This document shows, one piece after another, positions 1 through 9,081 of a stretch of 64,000 bases of DNA. This stretch comes from UBA9647 sp963739335 (GTDB lineage Bacteria > Bacteroidota > Ignavibacteria > UBA10030): NCBI GenBank assembly GCA_963739335.1, contig CAVUAC010000008.1, forward strand, positions 1 through 64,000. The letters are read 5' to 3'. Below the pieces are notes generated by a model. It ran no database searches. It worked only from the letters and a program-made list of their open reading frames with translations, and was not told where the DNA came from. The position numbers were made by a program, and so were the translations under genes. How positions within the stretch are numbered: the first letter of the stretch is position 1; every line of letters starts with the position of its first letter.

Positions 1-512
1 TTCTGATCAATGGGGCATCTGGCGGGTGGGTACATTTGCAGTACAGATTGCCAAATCGTTCGGGGCTGAAGTCACTGCCGTGTGCAGCACGGGGAAATTG
101 GACATGGTGCGCTCGCTTGGTGCAGACCATGTCATCGACTACACTCAGGAAGATTTCACCAAAAAAGGGGAGCGATATGACCTGATTCTTGCTGCTAACG
201 GATATCATACGATTTCCAAGTACAAGCGTGCGCTGAGTCCAAACGGTATTTATGTCATGACCGGAGGTGCCGGGGCTCAGATGTTTTCAGGCCTTGTTCC
301 TCGGACCATGGATATCAATGACCGGCAGCAGGAAAATGGGTAGCTTGACGGCGAAACCAAACAAAGGAGATTTGCTTTTTGTGAAAGGGCTTCTTGAAGC
401 TGGCAAAGTCGTTCCTGTTATTGATAGGCGTTACACGTTACGTGAGGTTCCTGAAGCTATCCGGTATGTTGAAGCAGGACACGCCCGGGGAAAAGTGGTC
501 ATCACTGTGTGA
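1..512 (+). pseudogene. NAD(P)-dependent medium-chain alcohol dehydrogenase / quinone oxidoreductase, 3' part, frameshifted
   Basis: The translation matches the C-terminal half of zinc-independent medium-chain dehydrogenases. The cofactor-loop text LINGASGG is read from the first bases, then GTFAVQIAKSFGAEVTAV and GADHVIDY follow in another frame. The tail ending HARGKVVITV lies in a third frame. Two one-base shifts are therefore needed: one near 22-29 in a G run (GGCGGG then TGGGT), and one near 280-290 at a TTTT run, where the text passes from AQMF to QALFLGP. The N-terminal domain lies outside the window. Either a decayed gene or homopolymer indels in the assembly would explain it. The family call is firm; the substrate cannot be told. 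Confidence 0.8.
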
Positions 513-659
513 ATAGTGAATCCGTGGTTTGAAACATAGCCAGTGATTGCCCGCGGCTTAGGTAAATAGTTAACCTCGCCAGACAGGAAGAAGCACTCGG
601 GACACAATGCCTGGAGACATTTTTCCATCGGTGTCAGGTCCGAAGGACTAGACTAACCG

Positions 660-728
660 GTGTCAGGAGTTGGCTCCTGACACTACGGGGAATATTACTT
701 GTGACTGTCAGGACGAAAGTCCTGACAG
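660..728. repeat. paired palindromic repeat, copy 1
   Basis: Two adjacent hairpins. The first, 660-683, pairs GTGTCAGGAG with CTCCTGACAC. The second, 705-728, pairs CTGTCAGGAC with GTCCTGACAG around a GAAA loop. The same pair recurs at 755-878 and 3631-3707, so this is a dispersed compound palindrome of the REP/BIME kind. A partial hairpin of the same family (GTGTCAGGTC) precedes it near 631. Either could act as a transcription terminator or a transposase-mobilised repeat; neither is shown here. Confidence 0.85.
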
Positions 729-754
729 CAGGGGGAAACGATACGCATGAGCCG

Positions 755-878
755 GTGTCAGGAGTTCGCTCCTGACACTACAGGGAGCACCATCGTAACC
801 TTTGACTGTCAGGACCTCCGCCAAACCGCCACAAAGACGGCGGTGAAGAAGGCGTGGCGGATAAAAAAGTCCTGACAG
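755..878. repeat. paired palindromic repeat, copy 2, second hairpin interrupted
   Basis: The first hairpin (755-778) is intact apart from one loop base. The second hairpin has its arms at 806-815 and 869-878. Instead of a four-base loop it holds about 53 bases (816-868) that are themselves rich in CCGCC/GGCGG inverted repeats. This is a hairpin nested in a hairpin loop. It lies just upstream of rsgA. Confidence 0.8.
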
Positions 879-915
879 CGGGTCAATAATTTGCTGATCG
901 TACTGGGAATAGGTC

Positions 916-1980
916 ATGGAACTGGCAGACCTCGGATTTGATCGTTGGTTTCAAAAGAAGCGAGAGAAGTTGCAGAGACCTGATTGCCGCGTTGCGCGAA
1001 TCACGAGAGTCGACCGGGACCGGTACCTTGTCCGGAATGAGGAGAATGAAGTTCAAGCAGAGCTTACAGGCAAGCTCCTCTTCTGTGCCGACTCAAGTCA
1101 ACACCTCCCTTGTGTGGGGGATTGGGTGCTCGTGCAGTACTACAATGATGGCACACTTGCAGTCATTCATGAGCTGTTCCCAAGGAAAACCTTCCTGCGC
1201 CGGAAATCTGCGGGCAACAAAGTCGACTACCAGATGATTGCGTCGAATATCGATGTTGCCTTCATCATCCAGTCGTGCGATTTCAATTTCAACCTGCGCC
1301 GGATGGAACGGTACCTTGTCATGGTAAACGAGGGTCATGTCGAGCCGATAATCCTGCTCAGCAAGAGTGATCTTGTCAGTACCGAAGACTTGGAGAAGAG
1401 GATTTCAGAGATCAGGCAAGCTCGCATCGGTGCCAGAGTCATCGCATTCAGCAACAAGACTGCCAGCGGATTGGAAAGGGTGCAACAGGTCCTGAAAAAG
1501 CGAAAGACGTATTGCCTGCTCGGCTCGTCGGGTGTGGGCAAAACGACGCTCCTCAATCAACTCCTCGGTCGTGACGCATTTGAGACGAATCCTGTGCGTG
1601 AAAAGGACGGCAGAGGACGACATACGACAGCTCGTCGGCAATTGACGGTCCTTGACAACGGAGCGCTTCTGATCGATACGCCTGGCATGAGGGAACTGGG
1701 CATGATCGCCGTTGGTGCCAGTATCGATGACAGCTTCTCTGATATTCACGAGCTCTCCAGGGATTGTCGGTTCAACGATTGCACGCACACCACGGAAGTC
1801 GGTTGTGCAATCCTGATGGCGGTTCAAAGCGGAGAATTGAGTGAGGAGCGGTACCAAAGTTACATGAAACTCATGAAGGAATCCGAGTTTCATCAAATGT
1901 CCTATGTCGAGAGACGCAAGAAGGACAGGCAGTTCGGGCGGATGATCAAGACTGCTATGAAACAGATCAGGAAGAAGTAG
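916..1980 (+). CDS. rsgA: ribosome small-subunit-dependent GTPase RsgA
   Basis: A late-stage 30S subunit assembly GTPase of 354 residues, the usual length. The circularly permuted G-motif order typical of this family is visible. G4-like SKSD (residues 149-152) precedes the P-loop GSSGVGKTT (203-211) and the G3 DTPG (254-257). An N-terminal OB-fold region covers roughly residues 25-100. The C-terminal zinc knuckle has Cys284, Cys289, His291 and Cys297. The start ATG follows the repeat cluster and no strong Shine-Dalgarno sequence is obvious. The gene stands alone between palindromic repeats and an insertion sequence. It is a housekeeping gene and seems intact, in contrast to its broken neighbours. 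Confidence 0.96.
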   Translation: MELADLGFDRWFQKKREKLQRPDCRVARITRVDRDRYLVRNEENEVQAELTGKLLFCADSSQHLPCVGDWVLVQYYNDGTLAVIHELFPRKTFLRRKSAGNKVDYQMIASNIDVAFIIQSCDFNFNLRRMERYLVMVNEGHVEPIILLSKSDLVSTEDLEKRISEIRQARIGARVIAFSNKTASGLERVQQVLKKRKTYCLLGSSGVGKTTLLNQLLGRDAFETNPVREKDGRGRHTTARRQLTVLDNGALLIDTPGMRELGMIAVGASIDDSFSDIHELSRDCRFNDCTHTTEVGCAILMAVQSGELSEERYQSYMKLMKESEFHQMSYVERRKKDRQFGRMIKTAMKQIRKK

Positions 1981-2125
1981 CGTTCATCTCAGGGAGCGAC
2001 AATGCCCGCCGCCCACAGGCGGGATTCAGAAAGCGGAACAAACAACCCACAATCCGCCCCTATTTGTTGTCTGCATGCTGTTATCTGCAGTCTGCCAGCT
2101 CAGATACCAAAAATACCTAATTCGC

Positions 2126-3511
2126 CTAAGCGTGTCGCTTCCCGGTTGCTATTTCCGCTGTAAGTTCCTTAGTTTGAATGAGTAAGAACAAATAAGGAAT
2201 GTCACCAGAGTTAAGGGAGTAACGTGGAAAAAAAAGCGGAGTAGGTTTTGTCCCCACTGTGGATCATCGAGTGTGAAGAAGAATGGTCATCGAACAATTA
2301 TCGAGCGAGGTGAACGCAAAGAACGCATCAGGAAGGTGCAGCGGTTTTGTTGTTGTGACTGTCACCGAAGTTTTGTCGCTCGACAGTATCCGGGAAATCG
2401 AATCAGTCACGAGCTGTGCGAGGAGATCGTACGACGACATGTCGAAGGAGGAGAGAGTTATCGAGCTATCGCGCGATGGATACAACGAGCCAGTGGTCGT
2501 AGACCATCACCGGGCAGCTTACAGCGGGTGGTGGAGCGCGTAGCGGGCCGCTGCAAGACGGCCTGGGAGATGAGTCGGGAGTTGCGACCGCGATGGGATG
2601 GTGTGGTGTTGGTGGATGAGAAGATGTGTCCGGTCAGAGGCAAGGGGCAGTGGTTTTATTTGGCGGTAGACACAACAGGCGATATCATGCATTGTCGCGC
2701 AGTGCCGGAGTTAAGCAGCACCGAAGCGGCGAAGTTTTTGGAGGAGGTACGAGCGCTGGGTGTGCATCTCAAGGCTGTGGTGAGCGACTTAGACCCTGCC
2801 CTGACTCGAGCTGTTGCAGTTGTCTATGCAGAAATACCCCATCAATACTGCATAAAACACGCATTGTCGGCGATAGGCATATTGATCGGATATGTTGAAA
2901 GGAATGCCCATCGAGGTTGGAACGCTCATTCAGCGATTGATCAGGAAGTCGGCGAGCGACCAGCTGATGATATCGAAGGGGAAGAATCGAAACACAGAGC
3001 TCTGCTTGGAGTGCAGAAGCCACACCGTGCAGGTTCAGCGGGAGATGGTTCGATTGCTGCATTGTATGAAACGTGTCGTAGGATTTTGTCAGCACAAACA
3101 GAACGTGAGGCACGAATACTCTACGATGCGTTACAAAACGACGAGAGCTTCCCACGGGTTCAGCATCGTAAGGCAGTGAGGTTCTTGAGACGTCGATGGA
3201 ATCAGTTGATGATGTATCATCACGTTCCGGGTCTTCCTCGGACCACCAACTTGGTTGAAAATGTAAACAAGCAGTTGCAGCGACGGTACAAAACGATTGA
3301 GGCCTTCCAGTATCGATCGACGGCGATTCATTACACAAATCTGTTGGTTGCCTTCCTTCGGCAGAAGCCGTACACCGATTGCCGGGGAAGCAGAAAGCAT
3401 CTCAACGGCAAATCCAGGCTCGCGTCAGCCAAAATCAGAGGTCTTCATCCGGATTGGCTGAAAAACTGTCTAAAAAACACCTAAATTAGCAACCGTAAAG
3501 TGACACGCTTT
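2126..3511 (+). mobile_element. complete insertion sequence with inverted repeats and 9-bp target duplication
   Basis: The ends are imperfect inverted repeats. The left, starting near 2127, reads AAGCGTGTCGCTT then CGGTTGCTA. The right, ending near 3511, is its reverse complement with a few changes (CGTGTCACTT, CGGTTGCTA). The nine bases CTAATTCGC occur directly outside both ends (2117-2125 and 3512-3520), a clear target-site duplication. The single long gene inside is a zinc-ribbon DDE transposase. Length, repeat size and 8-9 bp duplication fit IS1-, IS256- or ISL3-like groups; the exact family was not settled. The intact duplication points to a fairly recent insertion. Confidence 0.88.
2224..3484 (+). 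pseudogene. zinc-ribbon DDE transposase of the 2126-3511 insertion sequence, start frameshifted
   Basis: The encoded text starts in a Cys-X2-Cys zinc ribbon (CPHCG from about 2249, then CCCDCHRSF). A DDE-type core follows with VLVDEKM, VVSDLDPAL and the late TNLVENVNKQL segment, consistent with MULE/IS-type transposases. The reading frame is open from upstream of 2249, but its best start is GTG 2224, preceded by GGGAG and separated by an eight-A run. One A fewer would join them in frame. Between about 2890 and 3040 a neighbouring frame (text PIEVGTLIQRLIRK) looks more protein-like than the open one, so two compensating shifts are possible. Activity is uncertain: this may be programmed slippage, decay or base-calling error. 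Confidence 0.7.
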
Positions 3512-3630
3512 CTAATTCGCGGTATTGCGCTTTATGTTCTTTCAAAGCAGCTTTCATTCCGCGGTGACACTGTTTCGAACTGCCTCAAGCCTTACGAGCA
3601 GCAGAACATACTGCGAAGGTTTTTCTGTCG

Positions 3631-3707
3631 GTGTCAGGAGTTTGCTCCTGACACCCCATGACACTTGAGGACGTTGCTTGTGACTGTCAGGACGAAAGTC
3701 CCGACAG
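3631..3707. repeat. paired palindromic repeat, copy 3
   Basis: Same two-hairpin unit as at 660-728: arms GTGTCAGGAG/CTCCTGACAC at 3631-3654 and CTGTCAGGAC/GTCCCGACAG at 3684-3707. The second hairpin has one changed base. It abuts the 5' edge of the IS110 remnant, which may mark where that gene was cut. Confidence 0.85.
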
Positions 3708-3714
3708 CGGGTCG

Positions 3715-4091
3715 AAATCCTTCGGAGTCACCCGGGGATTGGATTACTCGCTGCGATGGAGTTGTTGCTGGAATTACAAGATGTCGCGCGGTTTCGGCGG
3801 ACAGAAGATCTTGCAGCCTATGTGGGACTGACCCCAGCGCAATATTCGAGTGCGGATAAGATCCGGAGGGGTCGGATTACGGCGATTGGCAAGAATGCAT
3901 TGCGAGGAACGCTGGTCGAAGTGGCTTGGCGTGTGATCGGCAAAGATCCAGGAATGCGTAGGACGTACGAACGGATCAAAGTGCGGGCTGGATCAAAGCG
4001 GGCCATCGTCGCAATTGCCCGTCGGGTGTTGCTGACGAGTCGGCGCATGCTTCTGGAGAATCGGCCATACCAATATAGGATGGCTGCTTGA
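3715..4091 (+). pseudogene. IS110-family transposase, C-terminal fragment
   Basis: The reading frame beginning EILRSHPGIGLLAAMELLLE continues through the region shared by IS110/IS116/IS902 transposases (AYVGLTPAQYSS, then GKNALRGTLVEVAWR) and ends MAA. In intact members this helix-hairpin-helix part is the C-terminal third of a protein of about 330-400 residues; the catalytic N-terminal RuvC-like part is missing. The fragment starts right after a palindromic repeat, so the truncation point is sharp. The following 285 bases to the first cassette gene contain small inverted repeats (GCGGCGTAATGCCGC near 4132) but no gene that I recognise. Confidence 0.85.
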
Positions 4092-4376
4092 GTGTGTGAA
4101 TCTGAAACCGAAACGAGCGATGGTTGGAAGTGCGGCGTAATGCCGCCTGTGTGTCCCGCCAGAGGCGGGGACCACGCAAGTTAGTGTGCCGACTTCCGTT
4201 GTTTGGATTACCTCGGATCGATTGCATGTGGCATCGCCAAGGCGATGGCCACGGATAGCAGGCTGAGTTCGGATCCATCACTACACCATCGCCCTCACCG
4301 GCGACTTGACTTTGCACATAGCAGGCGGCATTGTTTTGCACCATCAACTCAACCAATAACCTCACGGAGCTACGTA

Positions 4377-4958
4377 ATGGCAAAGTCAACTGCGCCAATC
4401 GATGTGTTGCTCAAAGAATACGATGTTGTGGTCCGAGAGATCCTTGCACGGACTGAAGACATTGTGAAAATCGTAGGTTACGGGTTGACGCTGATGGGTG
4501 TGGGCCTGACGATCGGATTGGATAGAAAGATCAATGCAGTGCTCCTTGTTCTTCCCCTTGGTGCCTTCGGCATACTTTACTATTACGTCAACACAGTTGG
4601 AAACGTTCTTCTCTTACGAGGGTACAAGAAGCATTTGGCGAGCCAGATCAATGCAATAGTCGGTAAACGAACAATGGTATGGGAATCAGTCTTTGAGAAT
4701 CATGTTCTGGGCAACTTGAATCGAAAGGTGCTTGATTCGATATTCTTTGCCATCTTGGTGTTCACGGTATCTCTCTCCATATATATCGCCGTGACCGAGT
4801 ATAACACACCTGTGATTCTTCTTGCCATCATCGTGAATGCTGCTCTCTTCATTGTGTTGATGCTGCTTGTGTATCGTGTAAACAAGAGATACGATCTTGG
4901 GTTTAAGGCAGGTCTGCAGGCTAGTCGCACGGACATTGACAACGACAAAGAGCGTTGA
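4377..4958 (+). CDS. cassette gene: four-segment membrane protein of unknown function
   Basis: 193 residues. The start at 4377 is chosen because GGAG lies nine bases upstream; the reading frame is open further upstream but without a ribosome site. About four hydrophobic segments can be seen: roughly residues 27-48 (GYGLTLMGVGLTIGL), 51-80, 122-142 and 147-172. A soluble helical stretch separates pairs two and three, and the tail is short and charged. I do not recognise the family. It is the first gene of the cassette array, 24 bases upstream of an attC site, and it has no visible attC of its own type on its 5' side, so the array edge may have been lost with the IS110 insertion. Confidence 0.65.
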   Translation: MAKSTAPIDVLLKEYDVVVREILARTEDIVKIVGYGLTLMGVGLTIGLDRKINAVLLVLPLGAFGILYYYVNTVGNVLLLRGYKKHLASQINAIVGKRTMVWESVFENHVLGNLNRKVLDSIFFAILVFTVSLSIYIAVTEYNTPVILLAIIVNAALFIVLMLLVYRVNKRYDLGFKAGLQASRTDIDNDKER

Positions 4959-4982
4959 CGGCGCATGAGCAAAACAACGACC

Positions 4983-5154
4983 GCCTAACAAACGGCAAAC
5001 CGGCGCTCGCGGGCTACTAGGGGCCGGCTAGTTCCAAGTCAAAGTTGTCACAAAGCAATGCTGAGCTCGTCCACTCGCTCAATCCCGTTGCTCATCCCGA
5101 TGCGATCGCAATCGCATCGGGACAACGGCACTGCGGTTTGCCTAAACGTTAGGC
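4983..5154 (+). other. attC-type recombination site, long form with full stem
   Basis: The site has the canonical order. R'' is GCCTAAC (4983-4989), spacer AAAC, L'' is GGCAAACCG (4994-5002). After a long loop, L' is CGGTTTGCC (5134-5142), spacer TAAAC, and R' is GTTAGGC (5148-5154). R''/R' and L''/L' are exactly complementary. The loop contains a perfect 12-bp inverted repeat (5095-5122). It lies 24 bases after the preceding stop codon. Confidence 0.88.
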
Positions 5155-5221
5155 GCCACGCAGCCGCGGCTAGGTTTTCTGTTTTCATGCAGTCTGAGAT
5201 AATCAGCAATCGGGGGCGACA

Positions 5222-5747
5222 ATGATCTCTCTTACTCCATGGCTTGGGGTGACCATTTTTGGGTTCGTTTATGTCACTGCGGGTGTATTCCTATTTCTAT
5301 CTTATGCGGGCGAGTATCGTCTAGGCTTCTTAAAGCACGCCCAACCTTACGCACCTTATCTTGCTGTATTGGTGCTTTTCCTTTCATACCTCGTTGGGCT
5401 GGTGGCCCACCTTCTGTCTCAACAGGTGTGGGTCGCGTTCTTCCACTCGGCCGACGCGTACAATGCAAGAAGACTTATTGCATTGCAGGCCGATACTCCA
5501 CGTGACCTCTTGACTTCACTTGGGAATTCTGTACGATACCATGGTCATATACCGACACCTCTGGCCTGCCTTTGTATTCCTTGGGATTTCACTGTATGCC
5601 TGGCTCGACGGCTATGCGTTCCGAAGGCTTCGATGGTCATCGCTAATTGGGTGTCTGTTGCTCGCTCTCTTTTTCTTTTACGTCTGGCGTGTAGTGCGAG
5701 GGCAATATCTTGACCTACTTGATATGAGTCATCAGTATTTGCACTAA
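5222..5747 (+). pseudogene. cassette gene: membrane protein of unknown function, one frameshift
   Basis: Starts at ATG 5222, 67 bases after the attC. Two strong hydrophobic segments are read in the first frame (ITIFGFVYVTAGVFLFL-like stretch near residues 10-27, and YLAVLVLFLSYLVGLVAHLL). The membrane-like text then continues in the next frame from about 5530 (WPAFVFLGISLYAWLDGYAF and LLLALFFFYVW), ending at 5747. The first frame runs on to 5713 but turns into unlikely sequence. A one-base shift near 5525-5545 is therefore inferred; joined, the product would be about 174 residues with four membrane segments. No family recognised. Confidence 0.6.
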
Positions 5748-5787
5748 CCGTGACTACAACCTATGAGATGTAATGCGGCTGCGCTGC

Positions 5788-6004
5788 GCCTCACAAACGG
5801 CAACCCGCCCCGCCACACTGCCGCAAAAATGGCGGGCAGGCGCTCGTGGGCTAGGATGAGCAAACTAGTTTCAAATCAAAGTTGTTACGAAGCAAGGCTG
5901 GGCGCATCCACTCGCTCGATGCCGTTGCTTACACAATGGTAAACAGAAGGAGTTCGCAAAGACACAAGCAGCAAACACGCAATGCGTGAAGCGAGGAGTT
6001 AGGC
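5788..6004 (+). other. attC-type recombination site, long form
   Basis: R'' is GCCTCAC (5788-5794, one mismatch to RYYYAAC) and R' is GTTAGGC (5998-6004). The 5' part AAACGGCAACCCGCC is shared with other sites in the array. The 3' part (ACACGCAATGCGTGAAGCGA) is the second, common type of ending. An inserted GCC-rich hairpin (CCCGCCACACTGCC ... GGCGGGCAGG) lengthens the loop. Confidence 0.75.
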
Positions 6005-6053
6005 GCCACCGCCGTCAACCGACTCACACACAAACGCACAACTCAACGTCCAT

Positions 6054-6651
6054 ATGAACGACAAGCCTGAAGACATATTCATCGTCCCTGGAGCAGCGTC
6101 CTGCGTTGCAAGCACTTTGCCACCAACCGTTTGGATATCCGACAATTTCGCTCAAGATTGGTTCGCTGATGCAGTCCGCGAGTCCAAAATTCCTCAAGAT
6201 CACAATGCTCGTCGCCGTGAAATCATTTTTGCTGTCTGCTTCCTCGAAAGCTACATATTCGAATGGACCCGTCAGATGCTGAACTCGGATGAGCTCAACA
6301 ATTATTTCCCACTAAGACATAAGCCAAGACGGAACCTCAGGGCAAAGTGGGACAAGATTCCTAAGGACCTGTATACGGACAAGAAGATACCGTGTTCAAC
6401 CCAAGTTAGATCTTTCGGGGCTTGAGACGCTCTTGAAATATCGACATGGTCTAATTCACGCGGCCGCGAGCCGGCCTGCCACTGACTTGCAGTCCGAGGA
6501 GAGTCGGCCATTTCCGACGAAAGACATGCTGGCAGAGCTACCTGCTGGTTGGGCTGTGAACATTGGCCGCGAACTAGTCAAGGCGCTTCACGATCAACTG
6601 GATGAGCCTTGTCCAGAGTTTATCCGGGCAACTGGAACAACGATGCCGTAG
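6054..6651 (+). pseudogene. cassette gene: HEPN-like protein, frameshifted
   Basis: The first frame (from ATG 6054) gives a helical segment with REIIFAVCFLESYIFEW. The second frame, entered near 6389, gives LDLSGLETLLKYRHGLIHA and runs to a stop at 6651. Joined, they make about 198 residues. The text RHGLIH fits the R-X4-H motif of HEPN-fold ribonuclease-like and nucleotide-binding proteins, and its position after a predicted helix fits too. HEPN membership is an inference from this motif and the helical pattern; it has not been compared with any profile. The one-base shift breaks the gene just before the motif. It lies between two attC sites. Confidence 0.55.
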
Positions 6652-6684
6652 TCGCAGGTACTTCTGACTATTTACGGCGGCGGC

Positions 6685-6746
6685 AGCTGACAAACGGCAA
6701 ACCGCGCTCGCAGCAAACACGCAATGCGTGAAGCGAAGAGTTAGGC
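6685..6746 (+). other. attC-type recombination site, 62-bp form
   Basis: R'' is AGCTGAC (6685-6691, imperfect) and R' is GTTAGGC (6740-6746). The middle contains GGCAAACCGCGCTCGCAGC and the apex hairpin CACGCAATGCGTG that recurs throughout the array. It follows the preceding stop by 33 bases. Confidence 0.75.
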
Positions 6747-6823
6747 GCCACGCAGCCGCATCAAGGATTTCAGAGCAGTTTCGTTCTTGGAATAAACAAT
6801 CACCCTTAGCAAAGGAGACCTCG

Positions 6824-7930
6824 ATGAATGCCGAGCGTTTGCATGTTATCCTAAATGCTCTTAGCAGCGAAATGGAGGAGACGGGCACCACTCAGAACGT
6901 CGGCAGTCTGGTCAAAGCCCTCCAGAACGTCGTCAACAACCCGCATCCCAGCCACCAACAGACCTTGTCCGACAGCCTTAAGGCTCTGTATACAGGACTC
7001 ACTGAGACTCCAAGCGATAAATTCAGCCCGACCTGGAGGCAAATTCTTCGCGAAATCGGAGGCGAACCTCTTTTTGGCCAAGCTCTCAAAGAGAGCATTG
7101 AAGGAATTTTCGCCAGAAACCAGATCACCCTAGCAGTGGCATTGAATGAACTTCAGCAACTTCAAACACGTCTTGAATCATTCGAGACCGCTCTTTCCAA
7201 TGCCACGTCTGCCTTCACTCACTTCAGCATAGGCGACGAAACCATGTCTCCCGGCGAATGTGAGATAGGCATTTTGATTCCCAGGCACGCTGTCGATAAT
7301 CGCCTGATCGAATTCGCAGACGAGTTGGGCGAAATTGCATTTATCCTAAACACGTTTTCAGAGGTCGCTACTGGAAAGAAGGACGATCTGACGATCAAGT
7401 CCGTGTCGTCAAGTGACCTTCTCGTCTTTCTTAACGCTGTCGCGCCATACGCAGCTTGCCTCGCCCTCGCAGTCGAACGCACTGTAGCGCTTTACAAACA
7501 ATTGCTCGAGATTCGTAAACTCAGAAGCGATTTGCAGAAGCAAGGCGTGCCTGACCCTGACACCACAGGCATAGAGAACTATGCAAACCAGCTTATGGAA
7601 ACAGGCATCAAGAAATTGACAGCAGAAATTGTTGATCGTTTCTACAAGAAAAAGGACGAGGGTCGCAAGAACGAACTCAAGAACGCTGTCACTATTTCCC
7701 TCAACCGCCTGGCCACTAGGATTGACCAGGGGTTCAATCTCGAGGTACGCGTCCAACCGATGAAGGCAGACGACCAAGTTGCTCAGGACGCTCAGACCAA
7801 GTCGGCCATTGAGCTCATTCAGAAGGCTACTCAAAACATGCAATTCCTAAGGCTAGAGGGCCAGCCAATTCTGAAGTTAGAAGATGGCAAGCGCAAGAAG
7901 AAGGAGAAACCGGGAAGCTCTACTTCATGA
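6824..7930 (+). CDS. cassette gene: helical protein of unknown function
   Basis: 368 residues; the start at 6824 is set by AAAGGAG ten bases upstream. No signal peptide. The sequence is rich in leucine, glutamate and glutamine with long predicted helices (for example around LNELQQLQTRLESFE, residues 104-118, and the stretch KQLLEIRKLRSDLQK). The C-terminal tail is very basic (GKRKKKEKPGSSTS). One short hydrophobic run (FLNAVAPYAACLALAV) is probably a buried helix or a single membrane-associated segment. I do not recognise the family; coiled-coil or scaffold roles are possible. The gene fills the cassette between two attC sites, with 37 bases to the next one. Confidence 0.7.
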   Translation: MNAERLHVILNALSSEMEETGTTQNVGSLVKALQNVVNNPHPSHQQTLSDSLKALYTGLTETPSDKFSPTWRQILREIGGEPLFGQALKESIEGIFARNQITLAVALNELQQLQTRLESFETALSNATSAFTHFSIGDETMSPGECEIGILIPRHAVDNRLIEFADELGEIAFILNTFSEVATGKKDDLTIKSVSSSDLLVFLNAVAPYAACLALAVERTVALYKQLLEIRKLRSDLQKQGVPDPDTTGIENYANQLMETGIKKLTAEIVDRFYKKKDEGRKNELKNAVTISLNRLATRIDQGFNLEVRVQPMKADDQVAQDAQTKSAIELIQKATQNMQFLRLEGQPILKLEDGKRKKKEKPGSSTS

Positions 7931-7967
7931 CATGTTCACCGCTTCGCTCTGTATGCGGCTGCGCTGC

Positions 7968-8152
7968 GCCTGACATACGGCAGACCGCCGCTCGCGGGCT
8001 GGTATTGGCTGGCTGGTTCCATGTCGAAGTTGTTACAAAGCTATGTTGGGCTCGTTCACTCGCTCAATGCCGTTGCTTACCCAACGCTAAACAGAAGGAG
8101 TTCGCAAAGACACAAGCAGCAAACACGCCATGCGTCAAGCGAAGAGTTAGCT
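7968..8152 (+). other. attC-type recombination site, long form
   Basis: R'' is GCCTGAC (7968-7974) and R' is GTTAGCT (8146-8152, one mismatch to GTTRRRY). The body is closely similar to the sites at 5788 and 9082: CTCGCGGGCT, then AAGTTGTTACAAAGC, TCACTCGCTCAATGCCGTTG, AAACAGAAGGAGTTCGCAAA and the common 3' ending. Confidence 0.78.
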
Positions 8153-8185
8153 GCCAGGCCGCCACCAGGTCAAAAGGAGTCGACC

Positions 8186-9070
8186 ATGAAACCGTTAACT
8201 ACTCTTACCGTATCGCTCGCACTTCTGCTCACATCCATTTGTCCAGTGGCTGCTCAGGATACCACCAAGCCCTTTTTCGACCAGTTCAAATCCTGCGTCG
8301 CTCTGATTGAGAGAATCGAACGTCCGCCTTCAACTAGTACCCCGAAACTCACTCCGCTTGGTACAGGCTTCTGGGTTGGTTCCACACCCGATGAAATGTT
8401 CCTCGTTACCAACAAGCATGTATTCGCAAATCGCGCTCAGGTTGTGCTGAGAGTTACTCCCACTTCTGGGTTGCGATCAGCCCTCATGCTTGTCAATTTG
8501 ATCAGCCCAGCTGGAAGGCCATTGTGGGTTGGGCATCCTGACTCCTTGACCGATATCGCAGCGATTTCCATTGACACCTGTCCATTGCTAACGAACGTTC
8601 AGCCTAAGATTATTCGAATCCAACGCTCCCTGTTCTCAACTCAAGCCCAGCTCATTGAAGGTGACGATGTCTTTTTCATCGGGTTCCCGCTCGGCGTGAG
8701 AACGACTGAGAATTCCTACCCTCTTTTGCGCTCCGGTGCCATCGCTTTGAAACCAACCGATGACTTCTTAGTCACCGCAAGCAGCGACACTCTGGGAAAA
8801 AACATCTATCTCTTGGATGCGTATTCCACTGGAGGCAGCAGCGGAAGTCCAGTGTTTCTCAAGCCAGGTGTAAGTCGGCCGTTCTTTCGTCCGAATGCCA
8901 TCGACGTCTCTGAGACCAAGTTCATCGGCATTGTCTCCGGCCACGTCCTTGACCTTCAACGTGTTGTCACTCAATCTGAAACTGGCGTTGCTGCGGCCAA
9001 CGCTGCTCTTGCAATCGTTCACCCAGCGGAGCGAGTACTTGAAACTATCAATCTCTTGAAAAAGAAATGA
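8186..9070 (+). CDS. cassette gene: secreted trypsin-like serine protease
   Basis: 294 residues. A signal peptide is clear (basic start, LTVSLALLLTSICPVAAQ, cleavage after about residue 24). The catalytic triad of trypsin-like peptidases can be placed: His78 in TNKHVF, Asp123 in TDIAAI, Ser219 in GGSSGSPV. The preceding segment GTGFWVG is the usual first strand near the oxyanion side. It would act in the periplasm or outside the cell. There is no PDZ domain, unlike DegP/HtrA. Start at 8186 is supported by AAAAGGAG. It is a complete cassette gene, 33 bases after one attC and 11 bases before the next. Its physiological substrate cannot be told. Confidence 0.88.
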   Translation: MKPLTTLTVSLALLLTSICPVAAQDTTKPFFDQFKSCVALIERIERPPSTSTPKLTPLGTGFWVGSTPDEMFLVTNKHVFANRAQVVLRVTPTSGLRSALMLVNLISPAGRPLWVGHPDSLTDIAAISIDTCPLLTNVQPKIIRIQRSLFSTQAQLIEGDDVFFIGFPLGVRTTENSYPLLRSGAIALKPTDDFLVTASSDTLGKNIYLLDAYSTGGSSGSPVFLKPGVSRPFFRPNAIDVSETKFIGIVSGHVLDLQRVVTQSETGVAAANAALAIVHPAERVLETINLLKKK

Positions 9071-9081
9071 GGCGGCCCGGC

